Origin: Geosiphon pyriformis
Lineage: Eukaryota; Glomeromycota; Glomeromycetes; Archaeosporales; Geosiphonaceae
Length of the DNA: 64,000 bases
Assembly (NCBI GenBank): GCA_016748015.1
Contig: JAAOMT010000007.1
Span: 46,035-110,034, forward strand
Direction: 5' to 3'
Shown here in pieces: positions 10,601 to 23,100 of the stretch (position 1 is its first letter; each line of letters begins with the position of its first letter). Made by a program: the position numbers and the translations under genes. Below the pieces are notes generated by a model. It was given only the letters and a program-made list of their open reading frames with translations. It made no database searches and had not been told where the DNA came from.

Positions 10601-13600
10601 TTAAGAACTAGTTTCTATATTTTTTCTAGAAAAGTCAAAAATTTTTGTAATATAAACAATTATTTTTTTATCTTTTTTATTATTTGTAGTTTTTGTTTTA
10701 ATAAGTTCAGAAGTGTTTTTTTATAAATAGTATTTTTGAATATTTATTTTAGTTTTCTGCTAAATAATTAAGAAAATTAGTGCTAATATAAATTAGTTTT
10801 AATTATTAAATTGAATTTTTGCTAGTTTTTTGGTCTTAAAAATCAGTTAAGAGATAAATTAATTGTTTGTACTTGAATAAATAAAGTTAAAAAAGATGTA
10901 ATTGAAAATAATAGTTTAATATTGGTTTTTTATTCAAGTGTTTACAAATATTTAAAAATTGTTTTTAATGTATTAAATGTTATATAAACTGGTTAAATGT
11001 TTTTTTGTTTGTTTTTATTGCTTGTTTTAGATTCAAACTTAAGTTTAAAAACAAATTATAAGTTAATGAAATATTTTTTTTCACAAAACTTGATAATTTT
11101 ATAATTAAATTCTTCAAAATAAGTAGTGTAAACATCAATATTAATAGCTTTTAAGTCTTTATTTAAATAGTAAATTAAGTAATTAAGAAGATTTTTTTTT
11201 ATAATATTGTATTTTCAAAAAAAAATTATTAATTTAATTTTTAATGTATTGAAAAAATATTTTTTTAAAAGCTGTGATTTTGTTTCAAATTCCAAATTAT
11301 TGTTTGCAATAGATGTAAATTAATTGATAATACTTTAAAGTTATTATATTAGATATGATTACCACTTTGATTTAATGTTTGCTGTATTATTTTTAAGAGA
11401 ATACTAAATATTACCAAAAGTTTTTTTACTTTTTTTGATGTTTTTAATATTGTTTTGCTGTTGATTTTTTTATTAATAAAAGTTAATAAATCTCTAATAA
11501 GCTAATTTTTTTTTAAAATATTTTTTTATACTTTAGACTGTATATATTGTTAGATTTATAATAAAATAATTAATTTTATACCAATTACTTATATAGTTAC
11601 TTTGTTAATAAAAGTTAACTCTTTTACAAAAAAATCTTGTCTGTAAATTTTCAAAATATGTGTAGTTATTTTGCTGTAAAATTCAATTTTTTTACAAAAA
11701 TTTTTGACTATAATTATTCAATAATAAAAAATAAAAATAAAAATAAAAAAATTATAGAAAAAAAATAAAAAATGTTTTTAAAAAAGTTATTTTAAATTCA
11801 GATTTGGAAATAACTAATAGTTTACTGAAATTAGTATAATACAGTTATTTTAAACAGAAATAATTAAGAATTTTATTTTTTTTTAAAATAAGTTTTATTA
11901 ATATTATTCTATAAATTTTTTTTTTAATTTTCAGCAAACTAAAGACATATTTTGTTAAATTACAAGTTATTTTTGTAAATTATGAATTATTTTGGTAAAT
12001 TATTTAATATTTTGGTAAATTATTAAATATTTTGTTGAATTTTTAATGTTATATAGTTTAGTGTATTACATAATTTAATTATTACAATTTAGTTATATTT
12101 GTGTTTTGTATAAATTAAGCTATTAATTAAATAATAATTTGGATAATTTAATAAAATAATTAATAATAAGAATTATAAAAATAATTTTATGTTAAATAAT
12201 ATCTTAAATTTCGGTTAATAATATCAATTATAAATAAAAATTGTGTATTGGCAAGTTGTATTACATATTTTTTCTGTCTGATATGTTAATTCAATTACAT
12301 ATTTTTGGCAATAATTTTTTACAAGTAAGACATAACTTTTTATTTTATTTATTATGTTTTTTTAAGTAATCATATTTTTTTATTGTAATAATTACAATAA
12401 TAATAAGTAAATTTTTTTGAGTCTTTATTTAATATATTGTATACAATTATGGAAAAAAGTTTTTTCTTATAAATTAAATATTTTAGTTTTAGTCTGTATT
12501 ATTAATGGCTATTATATATATATATATTTGTAATTTTATAAAAAAACATATTATAATACTTTCTTTTTAATATCTCAATTTGATATTTACTGTTATTATT
12601 AATTAGTGTTTGTTATTATTACAAACTGATACTTATTACTATAAGATAGTACTTGCTACTATATTAATTATTATTTTTCTAAGATTATTATTATGCTATA
12701 TTATGATTGAATAAATTATATTATTTTATGATTTTTTTACTAAATTTTTAAATTATAATACTAACTATTCAAAATTAATGTTGTGTTTAACTAAAACTTT
12801 AGTTTAATATTGGCATTAAATTTCTGAAATTTTACTAAACATCCAAATTTTTTCAGAGTTCCAATAATTCTAGTAGAAACTCTTACTGAAACAATTATTT
12901 TACTGAAACTAATATAATGTTAACCAATTAAAATATAAGCATAGTAAATAATCTAACCAATAAAATTGTATATATTAATAGTAAAAACTTATTGTTATTA
13001 TTTATAAAATTTGATTTTTGAAACAATAAACCAAATATACTATTCAATTCCTATTTTGCTTTGTTATCTATTGCTGAGTATTTGTAATTACTTAATAAAT
13101 CACTTTTTATATTGTCATTATTATTATGTTCTGCTTTTTTATTTTTTAATTTGGCAATTTTCTCATCTATTAATATTTGTTCTTAGTTACGTAATTAATT
13201 TTCCCAATCATCAGATATTATTAAACTTGATGGTTTAATATTTTGCATCCTATATTCATTTAGTTTATTAATAAGTTCATTAGTAGACTCATGGTAATCT
13301 CATTGATAGATATATTTTAATAAAGAAAAAATTTTGCCAAGTTACTAAACATTACTAAATGTCTATTCAGTCAGATCTAGTGACATTCTAATTCTAGTAA
13401 ATTTTATTAAATATTCATTTAATTGGGTCCAGTAACATTTTAATTTATTGCTATTACTATAGTACAAACTATTTATAATTATCAAAAATGTAAATTAGTC
13501 TGAAATTTTAAATAATGATCTTTATATGTTTTATTTATATAATTAAATTTTATTAGTTAATATACATGTGTTTTTAATATATTATTTATAATAAAAAATA

Positions 13601-13640
13601 AAATTTTATTAAATTTTATATAATATAAAACCAAATACAG
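7691..13640. other. AT-rich desert, no supportable gene
   Basis: Almost pure A/T with long T and A runs and stop codons in all frames. The one open frame (13011-13238, 75 codons, Leu/Tyr/Ile-rich) looks like a chance product of the composition. I see no tRNA, rRNA or transposon motif that I can defend. By analogy with the relic at 29.5-30.1 kb, parts may be transposons mutated beyond recognition. Confidence 0.6.
11951..12050. repeat. Five tandem copies of a 20-bp AT-rich unit
   Basis: Consecutive 20-bp windows starting at 11951, 11971, 11991, 12011 and 12031 all fit TTTGGTAAATTATNAANTAT with a few substitutions; the two central units are most alike. The period is exactly 20 bp with no indels. 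Confidence 0.8.
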
Positions 13641-13649
13641 TATTACAAA

Positions 13650-15675
13650 GTTTGAATATTATTTAATTTGTCTAATTTTTTAAGAATATTATCTGGAATT
13701 TTTCTATGAGATTTATACTTTTTTATAGCATATTTTACTAATTTTCACTAAGATTTTTTTTATAAAGATTCATATAATATCAAAATTTTCTTGAAAATTA
13801 TCTAATAGTTATTAAAAATACTGATTTAAGACTTTCAGACACTGTTTTTTATAATCTTTTTCATGAATAATCGTATTTATTATGTGTATATTTTTTAGCA
13901 GCTCTTTAATATTTTTCAATAAAATTTAATTCACAATGAAATTTTAGAAAAAAAATGCACTTATGTTCTATACTTTCAATTAATTCTTCAATTGCATTTT
14001 TTTGAGTAAGAAAATCAAATTTCAAAGATATTACTTAAAATATATAACAAGAAACTCTTGATTTTTTCTTTGTATTTTTGGCATTCTAATACTAATCTTT
14101 TTGATGGCCATTTTTTTATTCTATTAATACTTGTTTAATTTTTTTATGTAATCATCAAAGTTTTTCATCTAAATATGTTTCTGGAAAAATCATTGATTGT
14201 AATTGATTATCTAATTCAAAATAAGTATTTTGCATTAATAATTGCTTTTTATCTGACTTAAATTCATTTTACTTGTAATTAAAGCATTTTTACTAAATAT
14301 TATATGATTAAAGCTATTATCAAAAGCAAATATAGTTGTATAATCTGAATATAATTTCTCAAAAATTGGAATTGCTTTAAATTTTATTTGTTTAAGAAGA
14401 TGATCTGCTGTCTAATAACCATCTTGATTTATATTAGATTGCAAATAGTATTGTGCTTTTTTCAGTATATTAAAATAGTTTTCTATATTATTTTGTTGTA
14501 AATATAAGTGTCTATCAATTTTAGTTAGAAATTTACTGACTATGATTGATTTTTTCTTTTTTTTTTTCTCTATTAAGTAAGTTAAGACATATTTAATCTA
14601 TAAATTCATTTTTATACTTTGACATATATTTTTTATGCTCATATATTTTTCTAAAAATTTTTTCAAGATACAAGATATTATTTTTTTCATGTCTATCATA
14701 ATATAAGTCTTGATAATATTGTTGGAATAAATAACCAAAAATTTTGAGCCATTTTACTGTAATTATAAAACTAATGGTTTTTTCCTTCATTATTTCAATA
14801 TTAGGAAACAATTCATGCTTGATGAATTTTTTAAATATGGCTGAAGTAATATTGAAGTTTTGGTTTCTAATTCAAATATGACATCTTTTCACAATATTTT
14901 TATTATTAATTATTCTAATTATTTTTTAATGTTTTCTATGTTTTGATATTAAAAGCTTATCATTAAGCAATTAATATTTTGCAAGATATTGAATTCTTTG
15001 TGCTTTTTATACACTACTATTAATAAAAACTTTTTGGGCAATTTTCAAATTAGCATTAATTTTATTATTATTATTATTATTATTTAACAAAGTAAGATAT
15101 TTAAAAATAGCTATTTTTTGATTATATTTGAAAACAGTTAACTGAGTATGTTGTTTTTATAAATGTTTTTTTAACTTTTGTTCTTTTTTTATTTGACTAG
15201 CATATGGATCAACTTTACTTTTTAAATTGCTTGAAGATTTATTAGATTTAAGCCATTGTAAGTCTATAGTTTAAGCATTACTAATATTAAAAAAAGTGGT
15301 AATTTTTTTAGTTCCAGCTGCTGCTTTGGTAAATAAACCATTTGGTCTATATTTATCATAATAAATTGACTTTAATATTTTTTTTGTTATGTAAGAGCTT
15401 CACTTTTTTTTTAGATGATTGTTATTTTTCTATATTAAACTGAGTTTTTTTAATTTTGTATTTATTTTAATTGCAGCTTTCATATCTTTTATATCATCCC
15501 ATCTACTGTTATTATTATTATGCCACTTTTTATCACTAACATTTAGTCTGTTAAATTTATTTACTTTAATATCATAATTATTTATTAATGTAATATGATG
15601 TGTTTTTTTATATAATTCTTTTGTATTTCTAATTTGATCTTTAGCTTTTCTTTTTCCTTTAAAATAAAGTGGCAT
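13650..15675 (-). pseudogene. Decayed DDE transposase, IS630/Tc1-like fungal family
   Basis: Reading the minus strand from 15675 gives an N-terminal region (MPLYFKGKRKAKDQIRNT), then RPNGLFTKAAAGTKKITTFF, a helical DNA-binding part, and ISFIITVKWLKIFGYLFQ followed by YYDRHEKNNILYLEKIF (14811-14593). The last is the decayed xDGHERxDVVxYR signature of a large fungal DDE family. The catalytic part then shows IIVSKFLTKID, DGYWTADHLL-like sequence (Trp now a stop), TTIFAFDNSFNH (second Asp, about 14330-14295) and KFHCELNFIEKY with the catalytic Glu (about 13950-13910), ending ESLKSVFLITIR. The segment that should carry the first Asp, between NEFID and IIVSKFL, is too short. Stops and frame changes are many. 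The family identification is from memory of its motifs; no function remains. Confidence 0.72.
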
Positions 15676-15702
15676 TTTTTTATGTAATATGATGTTAATC
15701 TA

Positions 15703-16143
15703 GTGTGTAATTGGTGTTTAAACAGAATTAAAAAATTTGAACCATGTAATATTATACAACAAAATTGTATTACAATAAAAATAGCATTTTTATTTCAGGT
15801 ACATATCTATTCTTTAAATCTCTTTGGTTCCAATTTAAACTTTAATTTCTGTTTTGTAGTTTTGAATAAAAAGCAATCAAATAAAGCTTCTTTGGTATTC
15901 ATCAAAAAAAAATTTTTATTGGGATTGAGGAGATTATTTGAGCCGAAAATTCAGATAATATCAATAAAAATAGTTATTACAAAAATCTTTCCAACTTATG
16001 ACAAGGAACTTGGGCAAAAAAGTCTAATATTGACAATTAAACAATCAATTCAAAAGAAACATAATTTTCAAATTGAAGCTGATCTTTTAGAGCTAATAAA
16101 AGATTTATTGCAAATAATTGTTGATCAAAAAAATAGTAGATAA
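15703..16143 (+). CDS. Hypothetical open frame of 146 codons, unrecognised
   Basis: This is an unusually long open frame for DNA this AT-rich, starting 27 bp beyond the DDE relic and pointing away from it. The second half is lysine-rich and amphipathic (KQSIQKKHNFQIEADLLE). I recognise no domain, signal peptide or clear membrane segment. A TTTATTTCAG at about 15788-15797 resembles a 3' splice site, so any true exon might begin inside the frame. It could be a fragment of a host gene, the far end of the neighbouring transposon, or chance. Confidence 0.22.
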   Translation: MCNWCLNRIKKFEPCNIIQQNCITIKIAFLFQVHIYSLNLFGSNLNFNFCFVVLNKKQSNKASLVFIKKKFLLGLRRLFEPKIQIISIKIVITKIFPTYDKELGQKSLILTIKQSIQKKHNFQIEADLLELIKDLLQIIVDQKNSR

Positions 16144-17660
16144 GGATATTTGAAATAGATTTCAATTTTAGTATTACAGCTTAATTATAATCTTTTATTT
16201 TCATATTCAGTAGTCAACAATATGCCAAATTATTTATAGATTTACTATTCAAAGAAAAATATCTAGAATATTATGATGTGATTAAAGAGCCAAAATCTTT
16301 AAACATGATTAAGATTAGTACTATATACTTCTTTCTTATTGGTTGTTTAATACTTGACATATGTTTTTTACATCACATCAGTAGAAAATTCGAAAAAAAT
16401 ATTATCTATTTATGAATTCAATTAGAACTTGCAATTGATTTTAAAAATGGCATGTATTTTAATAATAATTCACATATTTTCAAAAATGCCAAATTCTTAT
16501 AAATAAGAAATTTATTAGGCCTTTACAAAAAAATCTGGGTTTTATCTATTTGAACTAATATATTTCATATATTTTTTGCATTAAAACAAACTCATTAGAA
16601 AATGTACAACATTAACCAAAAAAGCTATTTAAGATTATAGACTTTAAGACAACTTTAGTTCTTTCAATCAAAGTAAAGCCAAAAATTTTTCAATTCCAAC
16701 CTAATTTTTCTAAATTAACACCAATTAATATAAGTTTTTTGATTATTATGATAAGCTATTATATATTATATTCTAATAAGTTGTTAAAATATTCAACAAT
16801 CAAAATTTTTTTTACAGTTTAAGAAACCAATTCTAAAACTAGATCATGATTTAGTCAAATACATAATAAGTATTTTAGTTATTATATTTTTTTTTGGTAT
16901 AATTTATCATTCAAATATTAAATTTAACCAGAAATTTTTATTACAGAAGATTTTATATATCTCTTAAATCTAAGCAAATTTTTGAAATACAATATTATAG
17001 TCATTAAAAAGTTATTTGTGAATTCAAAGTAAGTATTTACATTATAATAATACAAGATTATAAATAGAGTACAAATAACATTCTCAAATTTTTTGACAAT
17101 TATTCATAATACTTTTACAATTTCTTTGACATCTGGTGTAAACAATATTAATATCTGAATTTTTGTTCTGATAATGACAACCAAATATAATGGTAGTGTA
17201 AATAAAATATTCATGGTTAATAGTGTCTTGTTACTAGCAGAAGACATATAGGCCAAAAGATATTATATTTTTATAAAAAAGTGATCATTTAAAAATTAGA
17301 TTAATATTAATTGAAAGTTTTTCTGAAAATGATAATACTTTAATGATTTATTACATGGTAATGTGACTTTAATGATTGCTAAAATCTGATTGATCGGCAT
17401 CTAAAAATTAAAGATTAATAATAAAAGTGGCTAATTTTAAACTTTAATAACTTTATAAATTATAATATAATTCAAAAAATTAAACATAATCTATCATATT
17501 TATGGTTTAGTTTTTTAATATTATTAAAATTGGAAGACTAGATACAATTTAAAATTATATAAATTGTTTGATGACTATAAATAGTTTGCACTATAAGAAT
17601 TATAATTTTAGGATAAATAAGAAAATTTGCAATTATAACCTATTATTATGATTTATGATC
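16144..17660. other. AT-rich, nothing recognised
   Basis: A/T-rich sequence without a usable frame or repeat that I can support. Composition rises abruptly in G and C at about 17755, where the 173-bp repeats begin. Confidence 0.5.
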
Positions 17661-17756
17661 AGTTGTTTTGAATTTTTTGTTCCTTAACTAAAGTCTTTGA
17701 CATTCAATAGTTCATATTATTTTGACTAAAGTCTTTTTCTCTATTTTTCTACAGAT

Positions 17757-18448
17757 CTGTGAGATGTTATCTGGCTTTAAAAGACATTTTTTGTCATTAG
17801 ACACTCTCATAAAAGACAGTATAACTGTTAAGTATTCAGAAGAATGATGGTCAGAACTGTAGTTAACCTGTATCCTAGCAATGTAGCTCACACTTGGCTG
17901 TTAAGAGTTGTATTGTAAGCACACACAATCTGTGAGATGTCGTCTGGCTTCAGAAGTTACTTCTTGTCATTGGATGCTCTCATGGAAGACAGTATAACTG
18001 CTAAGTGTTCGGAAGAATGATGGTCAAAACTGTAGTTAACCTGCATTGTGGTAATGTAGCTTACACTTGGCTGTCAAGAGTTGTATTATAAGCACACATG
18101 GCCTGTGAGATGCCGTCTGGCTTCAAAAAGTATTTTTTATCATTGGATGCTCTCATGGAAGACAGTATAACTGCTAAGTATTTGGAAAAATAATGGTCAG
18201 AACTGTAGTTAACCTGCATCCTAGCAATGTAGCTCACACTTGGCTGTCAAAAGTTGTATTGTAAGCACACATGGCCTGTGAGATGTTTTCTGGCTTTAAA
18301 AAGTACTTTTTGTCATTGAACACTCTCATAAAAGACAATATAACTGCTAAATATTTAGAAAAACAATGGTCAGAACTGTTATTAATCTGCATCATGGCAA
18401 TGTAGTTCACACTTAGCTGTCAAGAGTTGTACTGTGAGCACATATGGC
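17757..18448 (+). repeat. Four tandem 173-bp repeats
   Basis: Units start with CTGTGAGATG at 17757, 17930, 18103 and 18276, so the spacing is 173 bp each time. They differ mainly by C/T and G/A substitutions. Each unit contains GGTCAGAACTG(T/TA), AATGTAG(C/T)T(C/T)ACACTT(G/A)GCTGT and a closing GTATTGTAAGCACACA. Each also encodes the same short peptide, CEMxSGFK...FLSLDxLxxDSI, before a stop. Because 173 is not a multiple of three, the array cannot be one continuous coding tandem. The sequence is much richer in G and C than its surroundings. A pyrimidine tract and TTTTCTACAG (17745-17754) abut the first unit. The function is unknown. Confidence 0.9.
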
Positions 18449-18539
18449 TGGTTATTCTTGCAGCAATCTTATTGAACAATTTGTAAGTATTCAAATGATG
18501 GGAAACAAAATGAAATACAAAAGTTTATTGATTAGTAAT

Positions 18540-18770
18540 GTTCTCTTCTTTGACTTTTTGTTCCTTTACATTAACTTGACTAAAGTTCTCTTTTTTCTAT
18601 TTTTCTACAGGCCTGTGAGATGTCATCAGACTTTAGAAAACTCTTTTTATTGTTGGATGCTCAGTACAACTGCTAATTGTTTAGAGGAATGTATGGTCAG
18701 AATTGTCATTAATCTGCATTGTAGTGATATAGTTCATGATCAATAACCAAGAATGCATATTGTGAGCATA
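18540..18770 (+). repeat. Diverged fifth repeat unit with its left flank
   Basis: A fifth unit starts CTGTGAGATGTCATCAGACT at 18613 and is shortened internally: the part matching CTCATGGAAGACAGTA is lost. It is preceded by CTTTTTGTTCC...TTGACTAAAGT...TCTATTTTTCTACAG, which also precedes the first unit at 17660-17754. The duplication that made it therefore included flank plus unit. Between units four and five (18449-18539) lies unrelated sequence with TTTGTAAGTATT, which resembles a 5' splice site. Confidence 0.7.
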
Positions 18771-18779
18771 TAGTCTATT

Positions 18780-20000
18780 TCTTACATTTGCATGCTATCT
18801 TTGGCTGCAGATAGTAGTAAAGTGTTGTGACCATAAAATTTTGGGTGACATAATGATATAGCTTAGCTTCTTTGAGTTTTTTTTCGCCCAATTGAATCTG
18901 ATGTTCAATTCGGCTTTCTGTATATTTGTTTCTTTTATAAATTGTAACAGAAAATTGAATATACAGTCAAATTTCTAAAATTTAATTTTAAGTTTACTGT
19001 AAAAATTTGATAGAAAGTTCTAAATTCAAAACTGAATTGTGTTATATTGCATTTATATTTGTGAATTGTTAAAATTGAATTAGAAATTAAATAATAAATT
19101 TGAAATATTAATGTATTTTTTTTTGTTTTAACAATGTGTACTTATTTTTTACTAATGTAATTATTTATGCTAATGCTTCAAATTGAATTGTATTAAGTGG
19201 AAAAAAAAATATGATTTATAAAAGCTTGTTGTCTATTTAATAAAAAATAAAATAAAATTATCTGTTTTTATTATAGTATCTATTACAAAAAAACATTTGA
19301 ATTTTCCAAGAAAATTAAGCAAATACTAAATAAATATATAAAAAAACAAATACTTTTTAATCTTCTAATAATATCGAAAAATTCAGAATTATTATTTAAT
19401 ATTAATACCATTCAAAAAAAAATGAGTAATATTTTCCAATAATAATATTAAATTATGTAATTATTATTTGATTTTTTGTTACTTTAAATTTTACAACAAT
19501 TATAACTTTATTTATAATTTATTACTAATATTTTTTATTTGATTTTTAAGCTTAAAAAGCCAACTAACAAAAATTCAAAATTCAAAATCAATTTTGATTT
19601 AAATATTATTTTTAAAATTAACAAAAATTTAAACACTATTGTTAAAATTAAACAATTTTTTACTTATTTTAATTAATATAAAAATTAAATATTAAATTTA
19701 ATTTAAAATATTTTGAAAAATATTTTTAATTTTTATAAAAATAACTTTTAAAATTTTAGTTAATATTATAATTTAGATTATTTTATAAATTAACTTAATA
19801 AAAAAAAATTTATATTAAAAAACAATTAATACTAAATATACTAAAAATATTATTTTAAAATTACAAAATAAATTAGATAAAATCTATATAATTAAAACAA
19901 AAAATTATCAAGCAAAATTAAAATTATTTTATTATATTAATATTATATTTTTAAATTAAAAATTAATTTAAATATATTTAAATTAAAACAAATTATTTTT
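18780..20000. other. AT-rich spacer, nothing recognised
   Basis: Extremely A/T-rich between about 18900 and 20000, with no open frame of note and no motif that I can support. Confidence 0.5.
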
Positions 20001-20128
20001 TTTTTATTATATTTAATGAATAAAATCTAAACACTACTTAGTATAATACATCATATGATTGATCTAAACTAGGTGTGAATCATACATTTTTCATACATGA
20101 CCAGCCACTTAGTCCAGTTAAGACAACA

Positions 20129-23100
20129 TTAAACACTTATATGAATAAAAACCATGTCTCTTATACTTGAAAAAAACAAATTAGGTTTATGAAGACCAAA
20201 ACCAATACCAAATGCTTTAGTTACATCCAACAATTTGACCACATCAGCCAAAAGCATCAAAAAAAGCCCAAAAACTGAAATAGGAATAGATCTATTATAT
20301 GAAATCAGTTTATTTTTTTCCATAAAAGCTTTATGTTTGGCATAAACCAACCAAAATTTGTCCCAGAATGCCAAACAAAACCTGTGCACAAAATTGACAA
20401 TATTTTGACTTGCCATCTTAAAATTCTTGAAAATAGAAACAGATTCATAATACCAATTATTGAAAACAAAGTTTTTATACAGAGCCATATTAATCACAAT
20501 ATTAGAAGCACAGATGGATAACAGCTGCAAAACACAAAAAACAAAGCAAAAAAGACCAAAAAGCACCTCCCAAGCAGTCACATAAGCATTTAATAACCAA
20601 ACACGACCAGCAGCATCAAAAGCACAAGAAAAAACATAGTCTAAGACTTTTATTTTATCACAAAATGAACATACTACACTGAGATAACTTTTGTCATATA
20701 GCTGTTTACACAACACAACAGGTAGTTGATAATGTAAAGCTTTTATAAAATATATACAAGACCTAGCAAAAAATCTGCTGGTAAAATCAGCAGTCATGTG
20801 AAAATCAAGATGCCATACCAAAAATAATCTAAACTAATCAATATCCACATATAAACTATTCAATACAACCCAAAAGCCAGAGCCAACCTTCCAATATACA
20901 TAATAAACTGACCAAAATATCTCACAAACAAAATGTTTAGAATTGCCAGAAACTGTATTACTATTAGCTCTGATGTAATACTCACTAACTAAATATGGAA
21001 GGTGCCAACTAAAGAAAACAGTAGCCTTAACAAGCATATCAACACATTTATTACCTGAAACACTTAAGTAACTCTTAATCTTGCACCAATTAACATCCAA
21101 ATTTTTGCATCAGATAACATTCACAATATGATGGTGTTTGATCCAACAATGATTCCTGAAATCTGGACAAGCCAAACTTAATTCTGATCTGCAATTATCT
21201 AAAGCAGCTTGGCTGTCCAAATATAAATCTACCAAATAAGATAATAAAATACATTCAAGAGCCAAAGCAATGGCTTACAACTCCACCATAATAAAAAACA
21301 TCAAACCAGAGACTCTAACACCCAAACCCAAATCTATGTCTCAAAAAAAACTGCAGTACCAGTCTTTATATTCAAAGTTCTCAAATTACATAAAAATTTA
21401 TTTGTATAGACTGAAAGTTAATCAGTTTTAACACCCAAAAGACTGTTACAAATGACCTTAAACTCATAAGACTTAAGAACATTCAAAGTGCCACAGCTGT
21501 TTAGAAGTGAAAAATAGACAGAAAAAAGAACTACACCACAAAAAAAACAAGCAGAAAGCTCAAACTAAATGAGAACTGAGTTATAAAAGTCCAACTACTT
21601 TTATTGCTTAAAAGTTTTTCAATCAAAAACAGTGCTCTTATAATTGTGAAGCTGTTTTATAAAGACAATTTTATAATACTGAAATGAAAAAAAATATTTA
21701 GAATAATTTGAATTACTGAGGACAAGAGACATAGGAGTTCCACCACAAAATCTAAAGACATTGGCCACAAAAACATTCAAAGACAGATAACATCCAGAAA
21801 AAATATGGACCATACTTGCCAAAAAATTATTCAAAGTGTTGACTTTGATATAAACTGAAAACTGCAAAAAATGGATTGGATACCAGCTAAGAACTTGCAG
21901 ATTATGTGACCTGTGAGAAAACAGCTGATCCAAAATCCCAACAGAGTTTGCAAAAGAAACAGCAGCAGCCAATTTGCTCTTAACTTGAATTTGTTCAAAT
22001 ATTTTCAGACCATATAGAGAAAAGTGATGAATAGCATTGTTGGAAAAATTGAGTGGCAAACCAAATTTAAACTTCAAACTCTTATAAATTAGAATGTTCT
22101 ATTTAATACATATGTCAATAGAAATATAACTGAATTGAATCCTATAACTAATAATAGAATAGAAGACTACAGACACCATATATATAAACTGTTTATTAAA
22201 GATTGTCTTCCTTAAAACTAAATTGGTGAAAAACTGGATATTCAAATGAGTCTTAACCAAGTTAGACTTTGACAAACTCTCAGAAAATAAAAATATTTTC
22301 AAGTAATAATGAGATTTCCCTTTTTTAACAATAGAAATAGATGAGTCACTAACAATTAGAAATGAATTTGCAACTTTGCAATTAATAAAAATGGCTACAG
22401 TCTTGTTATTATTAATTAAAATGTTATTGAACTAAAAAAATTCACTAGTAATATTGAGAATATGTTGTGTAGTAGTTTGGCTACTACCAACCCAGATTGT
22501 ATTGTCAATAAAAGCACCAGTAGCAAAAAAGATGTTATTTTAGTCTGAGATTCCACTTGGCCAGTTTTAGCAACAAAAGAAGAGTTCAATCTGTAATCAT
22601 ATATACTCTTCTGTCTCTTGATTTTATATAGGAGAGAATCATAAAATATGTGCTAAAGAAGAAATAAGAATACTTCTTCCTGATCCAACTTATTATAAAC
22701 CTAATATCTATTACTCAAACCAAAATCTATTATCATTCTGTTAACACAACCATTGTGAATGCCACAAAAAAATCTAATAAACTTGCTACACATTTTGATT
22801 TTAACCAAACTTCTCCTAAGATGTTCCCATTTAACAGAGTTATAAGTCTTATGCATATTTTGTAAAACAAGCCACAGTTTTCTGTTTTTTTTTAAGGCAT
22901 CTTCGACCACAGAACCAATGGCAAAAATGGGAGATTGTATTATTGTATCTTTCAAAACAGAAAAATTATTTCCTCAGAGAACATTAAAAGCACTACAAAT
23001 AAAAAAAATTTTGTCTGAAAGAATTTTGAAAAAGATTTTGCAAGCCGTCTTAATTAAAGCAATAGAACAGGTATTTGTAAGAACACCTTTCCACTCATAT

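Noticed and set aside
13011-13238. 75-codon hydrophobic frame as a membrane protein gene
   Set aside because: Composition is that of random A/T-rich DNA (Leu, Tyr, Ile, Phe); no homologue motif and no start context.
15060-15090. ATT/ATTATT run as a functional repeat
   Set aside because: It is a short microsatellite inside the decayed transposase, encoding a run of Asn on the minus strand, as is common in such relics.
17757-18448. CRISPR array or tandem coding repeat
   Set aside because: Units are adjacent with no variable spacers, the genome is eukaryotic, and 173 is not divisible by three.
18841-18960. Inverted words around 18890-18960 (CAATTGAATCTG...TTCAATTCGG; AGAAAATTGAATATAC) as a regulatory hairpin
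   Set aside because: Arms are short and imperfect, and such pairs are expected in A/T-rich sequence.
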